Shown: positions 1 through 11,845, counted from the first letter of the stretch. The stretch: DNA of 64,000 nt from Imbricaverruca yamaguchii (GCA_034440575.1 JAOTOL010001556.1:980001-1044000); one strand, 5' to 3'. Translations and numbers: made by a program. The notes: generated by a model not told the origin, from the letters alone.

Positions 1-3000
1 CATGTCAGACACACCACACTGCACGGCATGTCAGACACAACACACTGCACAGCATGTCAGACACACCACGCTGCACAGCATATCAGACACAAAACACTGC
101 ACAGCATAGCAGACACACCACACTGCACGGCATGTCAGACACAACACACTGCACAGCATGTCAGACACAACACACTGCACGGCATGTCGGACACACCACA
201 CTGCACAGCATGTCAGACAGACCACACTGTACGGCATGTCAGACACAACACACTGCACATGTCAGACACACCACACTGCACAGCATGTAAGACACAACAC
301 ACTGCACAGCATGTCAGACACACCACACTGCACGGCATGTCAGACACAACACACTGCACAGCATGTCAGACACACCACGCTGCACAGCATATCAGACACA
401 AAACACTGCACAGCATAGCAGACACACCACACTGCACGGCATGTCAGACACAACACACTGCACAGCATGTCAGACACAGCACACTGCACGGTATGTCGGA
501 CACAACACACTGCACGGCAGTCGGACACAACATACTGCACGGCACGTCAGACAACACACGGCACAGCACGTCAGACACAACACACTGCACAGTATATTAG
601 ACACACCACACTGCACAGCATGTCAGACACAACACACTGCACAGTATATTAGACACACCACACTGCACGGCATGTCAGACACAACACACTGCACAGTATA
701 TTAGACACACCACACTGCACAGCATGTCAGGCACAGCACACTGCACGGTATGTCAGACACACCACGCTGCACAGCATGGCAGACACAACACACTGCAAGG
801 CATGTCAGACATAACACACTGCACAGCATGTTAGACACACCACACTGCACAGCATGTCAGACACAACACACTGCACAGCATGTCAGACACAACACACTGC
901 ACAGTATATTAGACACACCACACTGCACAGCATGTCAGACACAGCACACTGCACGGTATGTCAGACACACCACGCTGCACAGCATGGCAGACACAACACA
1001 CTGCACAGCATGTCAGACACACCACACTGCACAGCATGTCAGACAGACCACACTGTACGGCATGTCAGACACAACACACTGCACATGTCAGACACACCAC
1101 ACTGCACAGCATGTAAGACACAACACACTGCACAGCATGTCAGACACAACACACCGCACAGTATACTAGACACACCACACTGCACAGTATATTAGACACA
1201 CCACACTGCACAGCACGGCAGGCACAACACACTGCACGACATGTCAGACACAACACACTGCATAACATGTCAGACACACCACACTGCACAGCATGTCAGA
1301 CACAACATACTGCACGGCATGTCAGACACAACACACTGAACAGCATGTCAGACACACCACACTGCACAGCATGTCAGACACAACACACTGCACAGTATAT
1401 TAGACACACCACACTGCACAGCATGTGAGACACAACACACTGCACAGCATGTCAGACACAACACACTGCACAGTATATTAGACACACCACACTGCACAGC
1501 ATGTCAGGCACAGCACACTGCACGGTATGTCAGACACACCACGCTGCACAGCATGGCAGACACAACACACTGCACAGCATGTCAGACACAACACACTGCA
1601 CAGCATGTCAGACACAACACACTGCACAGTATATTAGACACACCACACTGCACAGCATGTCAGACACAACACACTGCACAGCATGTCAGACACAACACAC
1701 TGCACATGTCAGACACAACACACTGCACAGCATGCCAGACACAACACACGGCACAGCACGTCAGACACAACACACTGCACAGCATGTCAGATACACCACA
1801 CTGCACAACATGTCAGACACACCACACTGCACAGCATGTCAGACACACCACACTGCACAGCATGTCAGACACAACACACTGCACAGCATGTCAGACACAA
1901 CACACTGCACAGTATATTAGACACACCACACTGCACAGTATATTAGACACACCACACTGCACAGCACGTCAGGCACAACACACTGCACGACATGTCTACA
2001 CAACACACTACACAACATGTCAAACACACCACATTGCACAACATGTCAGGCACAACACACTGCACAGTATATTAGACACACCACACTGCACAGCATGTCA
2101 GACACACCACACTGCACAGCATGTCAGACACACCACACTGCACAGCATGTCAGGCACAACACACTGCACAGTATATTAGACACACCACACTGCACAGTAT
2201 ATTAGACACACCACACTGCACAGCACGTCAGGCACAACACACTGCACGACATGTCAGACACAACACACTGCACAACATGTCAAACACACCACACTGCACA
2301 GCATGTCAGGCACAACACACTGCACAGTATATTAGACACACCACACTGCACAGCATGTCAGACACACCACACTGCACGGCATGTCAGACACACCACACTG
2401 CACAGCATGTCAGACACAACACACTGCACAGCATGTCAGACACAACACACTGCACAGCATGTCAGACACAACACACTGCACAGCATGCCAGACACAACAC
2501 ACGGCACAGCACGTCAGACACAACACACTGCACAGCATGTCAGATACACCACACTGCACAGCATGTCAGACACACACCACTGCGCAGCATGTCAGATATA
2601 CCACACTGCACAGCATGTCAGACACAACACACTGCACAGCATGTCAGACACAACACACTGCACAGCATGTCAGACACAACACACTGCACAGCATGTCAGA
2701 CACAACACACTGCACAGCATGTCAGACACAACACACTGCACAGCATGTCAAACACAACACACTGCACAGCATGTCAGACACACCACACTGCACAGCATGT
2801 CAGACACAACACACTGCACAGCATGTCAGACACAACACACTGCACGGCATGTCAGACACAACACACTGCACATGTCAGACACACCACACTGCACAACATG
2901 TCAGACACAACACACTGCACATGTCAGACACACCATACTGCACAGCATATTAGACACACCACACTGCACGGCATGTCAGACACAACACACTGCACAACAT

Positions 3001-3067
3001 GTCAGAAAGACCACACTGCACGGCATGTCAGACACAACACACTGCACGGCATGTCAGACACAACACA
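1..3067. repeat. 26-bp minisatellite, about 118 copies
   Basis: A head-to-tail array whose unit is built from the words CAGACACA, ACACACTGCA and CAGCATGT (26 bp in all). Point variants (CACC/CAAC, AGC/CGG, TATATTAG for CATGTCAG) recur in blocks, so there is higher-order structure: the stretch from about 60 recurs near 370, and another block recurs near 890 and 1440. Some units lack the AGC before CATG. The array begins before the window. Because 26 is not a multiple of 3, every frame is open for long stretches with a 26-residue period; these frames show no sign of being genes. Confidence 0.97.
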
Positions 3068-3126
3068 CTGCCTGACATGCGGTGCAGCGTGTTGTGTCTG
3101 ACATGCGTGTCTGCTATGCTGTGCAG
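3068..3126 (-). repeat. Inverted end of the 26-bp array
   Basis: At about 3070 the array flips: the sequence reads GCAGCGTGTTGTGTCTGACATG, the reverse complement of the unit, for a little over two units before unique DNA starts. The array therefore ends in an inverted repeat able to pair with its neighbours. Confidence 0.85.
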
Positions 3127-3164
3127 TATGACCCTGTGCCTATGAACATCTAGCTATATGTTGT

Positions 3165-3345
3165 ATGTCGTGGGCCTGAATTCACAATCACCATAGAGCA
3201 AGGCTGCAATCACGTTAAACGTTGTTCTCTTGTAGCAGGAGAAGATAAAATATGGGATGATGATTTTGTGGTAGCAAATATGGACATACAACAGTGGTGT
3301 ACTGAAGATGGGGCCATTGGGGACAGTTGTCCCCCCCTGAGAGAT
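3165..3345 (+). repeat. Dispersed repeat, copy 1
   Basis: About 120 bp here (GGCCTGAATTCACAATCACC onward, through GTTAAACGTT, AGGAGAA.ATAAAATAT and AAATATGGAC) can be aligned by eye with 12290-12415. Both copies are followed by a short C-rich end reading TGTCCCCCC. It is an old interspersed element of unknown class. Confidence 0.6.
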
Positions 3346-4385
3346 TGAGGGCCCCACGCCGGGGTTTGGACAAATTGCGGCAGCCTCCCTAAAAATGTCG
3401 CTGGGCCCTACAAAAATCGCATATTAACTCTTAAACATAACATTGTGGGGGCAAAAAATCGGGTAGAGGACCATAAAATGAGCTGAGGGCCCCATAAATC
3501 TTTAAAGCGAGTACGTTACATGTCTGTATAAGAGGTGAGTGTTTGCAATCAGGTGCAGGCAAGTTGGTATTTACGTTAAGGAAATTTTACGTTAGTTTGT
3601 GTGGAATTTTTGGGTGCTGAGTTGGAGACAGCTGTGGTGTCTAAATGGTTTACACAGCTGCAGAGCTAAAGCTATATAAGTAGGCGGGAGAGGATCTATT
3701 TGTGGTCGAACATTTTCGCCATCTTTCGGGACAACTCATTCACGGTCTTGGTCTCAGATTACCGCCATGCGTACTCTGCGCGAGGCAGTGCTGCGCGAGG
3801 CAGTGTTGTCCCGATGCATCGGGTCTTGTCAGCAGAGAACCGCTCCGCCGACACGAGGCGAGGTCGCGCCCTCGGAGCGGGTCACCGGACCGAGGGATCT
3901 GCTTAAAGGCCGATCATGTTCTTGAACCCGATGCCGCGGGCGCTGATCGGTCAGTGTTAACCCCGCGGCACCCGGTTACCGCCCCCATCCGCTGCCACGA
4001 TGGTGACTTAGCCCGGTGCCGAGGGGCGCGAAGTGGGTCAGATTGGCCGCTGCGAAAGGCGGGCAGTCATGGTGTGGCTCACGTTTATTACTCGGATGGC
4101 ATCCACTCGAATTGGAAGGGAGAGGGCAAGCTAGTTGTCTGAAGAGCATGCACATTTGATATGCATTGAACAGGGGGAGATCTATACCGTTTCCTAAAAG
4201 CTCTATAACTAAGAGATCTATCGGTACGAAATTATATGAGTGAGTGGAAAACTATGCACATGTTCCTGATCAATCACTTCAACAAAATTCGTCATGCTGG
4301 ATAGATTGGTCCGGTCTGATGTATGGCATATGATAATCGTAACTGAGCAGTGGTGGCTCTAACATCACAAAAACAGATTATTGAA
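3346..4385. other. Unassigned region with a possible TATA promoter
   Basis: There is no convincing coding exon. A TATA-like word in GCTATATAAGTAGGCGGGAG at 3671-3690 is followed by a GC-rich, CpG-containing stretch (3760-4140) with open frames up to 146 codons that I do not recognise. This could be a promoter with a 5' exon, or the leader of a retroelement. Nothing in the sequence decides between these. Confidence 0.25.
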
Positions 4386-4389
4386 AGAT

Positions 4390-4650
4390 AGCTCACATGG
4401 GACTGTGACCCGCTCGCCCTCCCAGGCGACTTCACATGGGACTGTGACCCGCTCGCCCTCCCAGGCGACTTCACCTGGGACTGTGACCCGCTCGCCCTCC
4501 CAGGCGACTTCACATGGGACTGTGACCCGCTCGCCCTCCCAGGCGACTTCACATGGGACTGTGACCCGCTCGCCCTCCCAGGCGACTTCACATGGGACTG
4601 TAACCCGCTTGCTCTCCCAGGCGACTTCACATGGGTTTGTGACCTGCTCG
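4390..4650. repeat. 39-bp minisatellite, about 6 copies
   Basis: The unit contains CCCGCTCGCCCTCCCAGGCG followed by ACTTCACATGGGACTGTGA. The last units decay (CTGCTCGCCTACCGAGGC, then CGCTCGCCATCATAGGC) and lead without a gap into the 26-bp array at 4700. The units are homologous: the 39-bp form is the 26-bp form plus about 13 bp (TTCACATGGGAC). Confidence 0.95.
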
Positions 4651-4689
4651 CCTACCGAGGCATTTGTGACCGCTCGCCATCATAGGCTG

Positions 4690-5697
4690 CTATGACCGCT
4701 CGTCCACCGCTCGTCCTGCCAGGCGGCTGTGACCGCTCGTCCTGCCAGGCGGCTGTGACCGCTCGTCCTGCCAGGCGGCTGTGACCGCTCGTCCTGCCAG
4801 GCGGCTGTGACCGCTTGTCCTGCCAGGCGGCTGTGACCGCTCGTCCTGCCAGGCGGCTGTGACCGCTTGTCCTGCCAGGCGGCTGTACCTGCAGGCGTGG
4901 ACCGCTCGTCCTGCCAGGCGGCTGTGACCGCTCGTCCTGCCAGGCGGCTGTGACCGCTCGTCCTGCCAGGCGGCTGTGACCGCTCGTCCTGCCAGGCGGC
5001 TGTGACCGGTCGTCCTGCCAGGCGGCTGTGACCGCTCGTCCTGCCAGGCGGCTGTGACCGCTCGTCCTGCCAGGCGGCTGTGACCGCTCGCACTGCCAGG
5101 CGGCTGTGACCGGTCGTCCTGCCAGGCGGCTGTGACCGGTCGTCCTGCCAGGCGGCTGTGACCGTTCGTCCTGCCGGGCGGCTGTGACCGCTCGTCCTGC
5201 CAGGCGGCTGTGACCGCTGTCCTGCCAGGCGGCTATGGCCGCTCGTCCTGCCAGGCGGCTGTGACCGCTCGTCCTGCCAGGCGGCTGTGACCGCTCGTCC
5301 TGCCAGGCGGCTGTGACCGCTCGTCCTGCCAGGCAGCTGTGACCGCTCGTCCTGCCAGGCGGCGGTGACCGCTCGTCCTGCCAGGCGGCTGTGACCGCTC
5401 GTCCTGCCAGGCGGCTGTGACCGCTCGTCCACCGCTCGTCCTGCCAGGCGGCTGTGACCGCTCGTCCTGCCAGGCGGCTGTGACCGCTCGTCCACCGCTC
5501 GTCCTGCCAGGCGGCTGTGACCGCTCGTCCTGCCAGGCGGCTGTGACCGCTCGTCCTGCCAGGCGGCTGTGACCGCTCGTCCTGCCAGGTGGCTGTGACC
5601 GCTCGTCCTGCCAGGCGGCTGTGACCGATCGTCCACCGCTCGTCCTGCCAGGCGGCTGTGACCGCTCGTCCTGCCAGGCGGCTGTGACCGCTCGCTC
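4690..5697. repeat. 26-bp minisatellite, about 38 copies
   Basis: The unit is CTCGTCCTGCC plus AGGCGGCTGTGACCG. Several units carry an extra CACCGCTCGTC, and one insertion (GTACCTGCAGGCGTGGACC) sits near 4887. Minus-strand frames of 377 and 357 codons run through it in two frames at once, which shows that they come from the repeat and are not a gene. Confidence 0.96.
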
Positions 5698-7000
5698 CGC
5701 ACCACAGTTCGGTGGTGTCTGCGCGCCAGCCTGTGTGCTGCCGCCCGGCCCATGTGCTGACGACACCCGACACCGGCCCAATCATTAGTCGAGAGGAGCG
5801 ATGAGGTTAACCACCGGGCGATGGTGATAAACGGCGGCGTTCGTTAGTTCCCCCTGTCCTGCTCTGGCCTGCCCTGCCTTGCCCCTGGCGCGAGGCCCGC
5901 AGTTACCGCACTAGTACCTGATGTAGAGCGCTTGCCAGAGTTGGTGTCAGCAGTATTGGGAATTTGCAACCATTGGCCAGTTGGCTGCAAATGGGAGTGC
6001 GGCTCTTTTAGAGAAGCTTCGACCGTCATGGCAGAATGGCTACGGACCGGAAGGTGGTACAGTTTGACACTGCGACAGAGTTGTGTCTCACCGTGCTTTA
6101 TCATGTCGACCTAAGTCAGGCAATATCAGTTTCTCAAGACCAGAACGTACCACTAATTATCCAGATTCCAACATTGAGTAGCTCGTGCAGTATCTAATGT
6201 GTGCGCATGGGATCATGGATGGGCGTCTGAAGGAGCGGCACTAGTGGTGGGGGGGCTTGTATATTTGTGGCATTGTTGGTGCAACACGAAACAAAAGCAT
6301 TGGTATTAGCACGCAACGTCAATAGTCTGATTTCCATCCTAATAGACAGCAAATACTCCTTTCAATTTGAGAGAGCACCAAACTCTTCATGGCAGAGGCA
6401 AATCTTGCCTAACATATCACAGTACATTATGGCTTGTCCATTGAAGAAAACGACCATGTTTTTATTCTGCTAATGTGGCACAACTAATGTCCACCATGTA
6501 GCATTGAGTGCATGCCGGGTTATCCGAAAGCCATGTGGTTTAATCAAATGTCGGCAACACCAATAATTCTGGGAAACCTCCACCTATGGGTGGCACCGTG
6601 TTTGTTTGCGAGATGTAAGAAGTTTAAGGAGTAAAATTCTACCTCCACCACAGGACGCGTGATGGACTGGACTGACACTTTCCACCAGAATTGCAAACTA
6701 TTTTGGTGATTGAAAGTCACGCCTGCATTGGCACACGGCTGTTTTAGACCCGGCTTCCTAATTGAAAACGAAGTAACACGATCGGGAAAGTGTACTCATG
6801 TGCACCGAATTTGCATATAAGCCTAGGCTTCATGTGACATGCTTCGACTTTTATCCACACACAGGTGCCTATTGACACTGGGCCCAATTATATAATAGCG
6901 TGCGACCCATAGCGTAAGGCTATTCAAACCGTAGATACTTCAAAGTCGCGGGAAGTTTACCCACAGCACCCATCTAAATTGCGCGTGCTTGGTGTGTTGC
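5698..7000. other. No recognisable gene or repeat
   Basis: AT/GC-mixed DNA with only short random frames (the longest about 86 codons). I see no splice-bounded exon, RNA gene or element here. Confidence 0.5.
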
Positions 7001-7002
7001 AA

Positions 7003-7270
7003 CAAGGGCGGATCCAGGAATGCTTATGGGGTGCATTTCCTCGGAGGTGCGCATTCAGCGGACACATTGGTGTTGAGAGCGCGGTGGGGGATGAACTGGA
7101 ACACACTGGATTGCCTTGCGTTTTTGTCTAAAAGGAGTGCGCTTTCCTCTTCAGCTAAAAGTCTGTCCAGCGAGGTGGTGTTTACACTGTGACCTTCCCG
7201 AAAGGAGCTCTTTTAAGACGAAGGGGCGCCACCTTTTCATGGAGGTCACATGCCTCCAGTATCCGTCCAC
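7003..7270 (+). mobile_element. hAT-like non-autonomous element, degraded (tentative)
   Basis: It begins AAGGGCGGATCCAGGAATGC and can be roughly aligned with the reverse complement of 12530-12805, which starts CAGGGGTGGATCCAGGGA. Shared words include GGACCTTCCC/GTGACCTTCCC and GGGGCGC. CAGGGG-type ends beside GGATCCAGG are common in hAT-like elements of animals. No transposase is present and I could not define a target duplication. Confidence 0.35.
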
Positions 7271-7965
7271 TTGTATCCAGGGGATACAGGGATAGGAGAG
7301 GTCTACCGACCTATGGACTCTCTGTTCCTTTTGTTTCAATGATCATTTGTTTGTTGGTTGGCATGTTGGTCCTGTGTTCTTTTTTCCAATTGTCGTCCCC
7401 CATATCAGATGCAGCTGCACCTTCATTGGGTCTTTCAAAGTGGAGCATTCCTTGGTGAGCTGCCCATAGATCAGGGCAGCCAACACAAGGATGCCTCGGG
7501 ATGCAAAGAAGAATGCAAAAGAATGTGATTATATAAATACAATTTGCATCCCTTCTGTTTTTTCTTTTCATTTTGCAGATAGACCACCACCAATTAGTAG
7601 AAAGGAAATGCGACCCCGGGAAATCGGCGGACTGGTAGCAAGCTAGTAACGCTCACAGAGTTCCCAGGGTCACAAAATGAAAATGTTAAGGGAGCACAAA
7701 GATGTTGAAAACGGATTCATGTGGAGATAACTCATGCAGAATAACATAGGTGTGTACCAGCCTACCAAGATCCTCCGACACAAAAAAGAACAAAAAAGTC
7801 CAATCAATCACATGCATTTGTACATTTTCATATATCATTAACACTGATACCAAATCTGACAAGGCACAACCTTTAAAGCTACCTTTGTGTATTGTATGAG
7901 CTATAGTCTGACTTCAGTTTTCATTTGATTTGTATAAGTTACTTATGATTTGTGGATGATTGTGC
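7271..7965. other. No recognisable feature
   Basis: Unique-looking DNA with short frames only; nothing could be assigned. Confidence 0.5.
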
Positions 7966-7969
7966 TGGC

Positions 7970-8543
7970 TTAATGGGTGAATCGTCAACGGCTTGGTGAC
8001 ATGTCATCAGCTGCAACACATTACTGACACCGTTGTGTAACCGCTAGTGGCTTGGTGTCATGACACTAGCTGCAACATATTACTGACACTTGTGCAATCG
8101 CTGGTGGCTTGGTGTCATGACACTAACAGCGAAACGTTGCTGACATTGTTGTATAATCGTTAGTAACTTGGTGTCATGACACTAACTGCGACACAATGCT
8201 AACATTGTTGTGTAATCGCTAGTGACTTGGTGTCATGACACTGACAGCGACACATTACTGACACTGTTGTGTAATCGCTAGTGGCTTGGTGTCATGACAC
8301 TAGCTGCGATGCATTACTGACACTGTTGTGTAATCGTTAGTGGCTTGGTGATATGACATTAACTGCGACACAAGTTGCTTGGTGGTATGACATTAACTGC
8401 GACACACTGCTGACACTGTTGTGCAATCGCTAGTTGCCTGGTGGTATGCCACCAGCTGCGACACATTACTGATACTGTTGTGCAGTCGTTTGTGGCTTGG
8501 TGTCATGACACTAACAGCGACACATTGCTGACGCTGTTATGTA
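7970..8543. repeat. 59-bp minisatellite, about 9 copies, ending at a splice acceptor
   Basis: The period of 59 bp was measured from the word CTTGGTG at 7992, 8051, 8108, 8167, 8226, 8285, 8344, then after a short unit 8378, 8437 and 8496. Most units contain the palindrome TGTCATGACA. The last unit runs straight into TAATTTCAG at 8542-8550, the acceptor of the exon that follows. Confidence 0.95.
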
Positions 8544-8550
8544 ATTTCAG

Positions 8551-8875
8551 TGAGCCGGAGCAGTACGGCCTGCTGGAGCGGGTCGGCGTGGAGTCCATGT
8601 GCGCTCCGCACACCTTGTCGCGCTGGGGCTGTCTGGTATTGCCGCCGCCACCACCGCCACTGTCACAGGCACAGGCACAGGCGCAGGCACAGGCACAGCC
8701 TCCGCCACCGCTGCCGCCGCCGCCGCCGCCGCCGCCACCGCCGCCGTCGCTTCTGTCGCACCCGCCGCCTTCGATGCCTCACTACGACGCCGGCGCCGGC
8801 GTCACCAACGGCCACGGACTGCCGTATACTCTCGTCAGGCCCAACAACATCCCCAACCCTCTGCTGAGCGACTGA
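8551..8875 (+). CDS. Terminal exon of an unrecognised proline-rich protein (partial)
   Basis: Probable 3'-terminal coding exon. It follows a TTTCAG acceptor and is entered in phase 2 (one base completes a codon, then GAG CCG GAG). It encodes about 107 residues: a non-repetitive start (EPEQYGLLERVG, then a Cys-containing stretch), a run of prolines, five Gln-Ala pairs, a second long proline run, and a tail reading MPHYDAGAGVTNGHG and ending NIPNPLLSD before TGA at 8873-8875. I do not recognise the family, and no upstream exon is identifiable in the window. Minisatellites abut it on both sides (59 bp before, 36 bp after), as seen at BTBD9 exons. The alternative is that the frame is a by-product of GCC/CCG triplet repeats; the acceptor and the non-repetitive ends argue for a real exon. 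Confidence 0.45.
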
Positions 8876-9307
8876 TGGACAAACACACGTAGCTCTCTGC
8901 CGAGCGACTGGTGGTCAAGCATACCCAACCCTCTGCTGAGCGACTGGTGGTCAAACACTCCCATCCCTCTGCTGAACGACTGGTGGTCAAACATACCTAG
9001 CCCTCTGCTGAGCGACTGGTGGTCAAACATACCTAACCCTCTGCTGAGCGACTGGTGGTCAAACATACCTAACCCTCTGCTGAGCGACTGGTGGTCAAAC
9101 ATACCTAACCCTCTGCTGAGCGACTGGTGGTCAAACGTACCTAACCCTCTGCTGAGCGACTGGTGGTCAAACATACCTAACCCTCTGCTGAGCGACTGGT
9201 GGTCAAACGTACCTAACCCTCTGCTGAGCGACTGGTGGTCAAACATACCTAACCCTCTGCTGAGCGACTGGTGGTCAAACATTCCCATCCCTCTGCTGAG
9301 CGACTGA
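8843..9307. repeat. 36-bp minisatellite containing the stop codon, about 13 units
   Basis: Units read roughly AACATACCTAACCCTCTGCTG then AGCGACTGGTGGTCA. The first unit is the last 11 codons and TGA stop of the preceding exon (8873-8875). In the next units that TGA is TGG. The array ends with another TGA at 9305-9307, exactly 432 bp (12 units) downstream and in the same frame with no stop in between, so the array could code a 12-residue repeat (SNIPNPLLSDWW). Confidence 0.93.
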
Positions 9308-10690
9308 CCGCAAAACTGAAACTCGTCTATCGAAAGTTTGGTGAAAACCTGTGAAAAACTGACGCTGTTGAATTTAACCTCCCAAATGCTAGGCTGAATA
9401 GTGAACGCATGATGTTGGAGTGCACTTTCTGGACGTTGATGTTGGCTAGTGGACTGGATTGATCACCCTGGTGACCGGCGTTCGCTTGTGAGCGACTGAG
9501 GCTCCGCTGTTGAGCTGCGGAACTACCTACTCGCTGAACTGGATTGTGAACGACTCATGTTAGGGTGCTGAAGGCAAGTCTCTGGACGGCTGGGGACGCC
9601 TTGTTTGATAACTGAAGTGTATCTGTTGGAGGTAGCTTCTCGGCGGGCTGGCGCTATTCTCTGAACAGTTGAGACTGACCTGCTGACCGAAGGGGAGCCG
9701 TCGCCGTGCAGACCGAGCTGTGATGTGGCCACATCACCGGACGGTGGTGTCATCTGATTGGTGTATGGCGTGCTCGCGTGTGATATTGTTACTTTTACGC
9801 GGCATGGTCACATACGAAAGCAACCTTTAGGTAGCACAGCATCATTCCATGTATGTATGTTATAGCTATACTCAAAGTGCTTATGCAGTTCGTATCTGGT
9901 ACTGTCAATGTCAGCGCAGCCCGGACGCTTGGCTAATGGTTCCATAGCCAGCAGACAATTAGTAGATGATGCGGTAACTGACGTGTCTTTCATTCGAGGG
10001 AACGATTACGCGAGCGGCTTCGCCGGATGTCGAAAGAAAAACTAAGAGCTGAACACCACTAAGGAAAACCTCAGATAACGAATGAATCCGACCATATGTA
10101 TTGCGGAAACAAAGCTATTTGCATACATTTATTTTCCTCGAAAATTAACATCATGAAATCGGATGTGTCTGAAATAGGTCTAAGGCAAACTTTATTCACA
10201 TAAGCAAACCTAAAGCAAATTTTACCCATGAACCAGCATGTTTCCCATCCGAATCACAAATGCCTTCTTTCATAAACCCTCTCCACCAAATTCTTCATCT
10301 TGCGAGAAATTGTTTTTAGAAGATACTTCGTAAACAATGATTTCATAATTCATCTCAGTTGATATGTTTTACATTAGTTGATATGATTTGCTTTAGATGT
10401 GCTGAGAGAAACTGAGACGAAGTCAAAATGCGTCCGATCTCAACTCATATTGTGGAGAATCGCTTTGTCTCTCAAAAGAGCGTGGCTTCAGTTGTCTGTT
10501 CCCAGGCGTCACTGGATTTCATACCGGCTCAGAGAACGGTAAGCAATCACAGGACCAAGATCTACTCTGAAAGCTGAGCACATGGGTTTAGAACCGTGGA
10601 TTCAGCCTCGGAAGCATCTTCCGTCACACACTACATGTTAGTGTAAGCGTAATATTAGCGTAAGCGTACAGGCGTAAACGTAGTGTAAGC
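9308..10690. other. Unassigned region
   Basis: From 9308 to about 9760 there are scattered words like GAGCGACTG and GCTGAACTG, perhaps decayed 36-bp repeats. The remainder to 10690 holds no gene I can support. GTAAGCGTA is repeated loosely at 10640-10690. Confidence 0.4.
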
Positions 10691-10697
10691 ACCATTT

Positions 10698-10730
10698 CTT
10701 TAACTGCTCCGTGTCAAGGGGCAGTTAAAG
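10698..10730. other. Inverted repeat, 10-bp stem
   Basis: CTTTAACTGC (10698-10707) and GCAGTTAAAG (10721-10730) form a perfect 10-bp stem with a 13-nt loop. The left arm recurs directly at 10739. It may be the remnant of a transposon end. Confidence 0.5.
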
Positions 10731-10924
10731 ATCATGACCTTTAACTGCTTCAGCTTTAATACTGAGGCTAGATATTTTCATAACGTGTAAAACCTATTTG
10801 CTTTTGAACAAGGTATGCTACCGAAACGTCGGACGTTGTTGTCAAATAGCGTCACCTTGATTGATAATCGGTTTTGCGATGAGTGATTGCTTTGACAACA
10901 TGGCACCGTCAATCTCAGTGCTCA

Positions 10925-11025
10925 TCAGTCGCGGGCGAAGAATGACGATTCTAAGATTCGAACCGACGACCTTCGGCTAAAATGACGAGAATCCCACCAC
11001 TGTACCACTCATACCCTTCCTGTTG
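10925..11025 (-). mobile_element. tRNA-derived SINE (family A-like), antisense
   Basis: On the minus strand the sequence has a tRNA-like A box (GAGTGGTACAGTGG), followed 38 nt on by a B box (GGTTCGAATCTT), then TCGCCCGCGAC, which is shared with the other family A SINEs. The spacing fits a tRNA-derived pol III promoter. It is not an intact tRNA gene because the acceptor arms do not pair. Confidence 0.6.
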
Positions 11026-11499
11026 CCTTGCTGCAAACAGGTTTGCTGTGCTGTATCTTTGATGAAAAAATAGAAGTTTTCTCCAATTTCTTACAATTAT
11101 AGATGCTCTATTCAAACCGTACGAGTCATACACATCCCCATCTTCATATTGTCCCTTTCGGACGTAAATACAACTTTTGGTTGTCGCTTCCCCATACCGG
11201 TGCCCAGCCCCAGACGGGATGTTGCTGGGATCCACCGTGGGCCGCTGTTCCGTGCTGGCTGACATGTACTGTTAGCGCAATATTGACATCCGCATTGGGG
11301 CATCACCTATGAACGGGATGGAATTAACATTGCGCATTTTATCGGCGGTGTCGCATAATTATGCTGATCGTACAGAAACGCTTGGCAGGCTGCCCGTGCC
11401 AAGGGGCTCTTCAGGACGCCTTCCAACCTGTGCTACTACGACACAATTTTCGACAGATGGCAGTACCATTGGTGTTTATGCAACTATGTTGAAACATAT

Positions 11500-11845
11500 A
11501 TGGGATAGGATAGGGGCAATAAATAGGAATGTATCATACAGAAGTGAGGAAGTGATCAGGAAGCTTTACTGTGCATACGTCAGGCCACATTTGGAATACT
11601 GCATCCAAGCTTGGCCTCCTAGCTATGAAAAAGATTGTTGGCTTTTAGAGAGAGTACAAAAGAGGGCTACAAAAATGGTTAATGGCATAAGCAACCTGGC
11701 ATATGAGGAAAGATTTAAGAAATTGAATATGTTTTCACTTAGATATAGAAGGCTGGGAGGAGCAGAGTGCAACCTTGAAGGGCCCTTGTGGCTCATAGTT
11801 GCACTAATCTTTTATGTCTTTATGTCTTTATATACGGTTTTTACA
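11500..11845 (+). mobile_element. CR1/L2-like LINE fragment with internal deletion
   Basis: The frame encodes the reverse-transcriptase C-terminal region (INRNVSYRSEEVIRKLYCAY, then LEYCIQAW, LLERVQKRATKMVNG, and LAYEERFKKLNMFSLRYRR). It then jumps directly into the 3' tail (CAGAGTGCAACC, GGGCCCTTGTGGCTC) and ends in two ATGTCTTT repeats. Compared with the copies at 29345-31390 and 56001-57065, about 80 C-terminal codons are missing. It is a dead fragment. Confidence 0.9.

Noticed and set aside
28..3101. Long Cys/His-rich open frames (up to 326 codons) in the first 3.1 kb
   Set aside because: All frames are open because the DNA is a 26-bp repeat without stops; the 26-residue protein period follows from 3 x 26 bp, and several frames overlap. 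No start context or unique flanks.
4652..5785. Minus-strand 377-codon frame rich in SQPPGRTSGH-type repeats
   Set aside because: A second frame of 357 codons overlaps it on the same strand. Both are explained by the 26-bp array.
8547..8892. Alternative frames in the proline-rich exon (poly-Ala, Arg/His-rich, both strands)
   Set aside because: GCC/CCG triplet runs are open in every frame; only the frame with non-repetitive ends in register with the acceptor and stop was kept.
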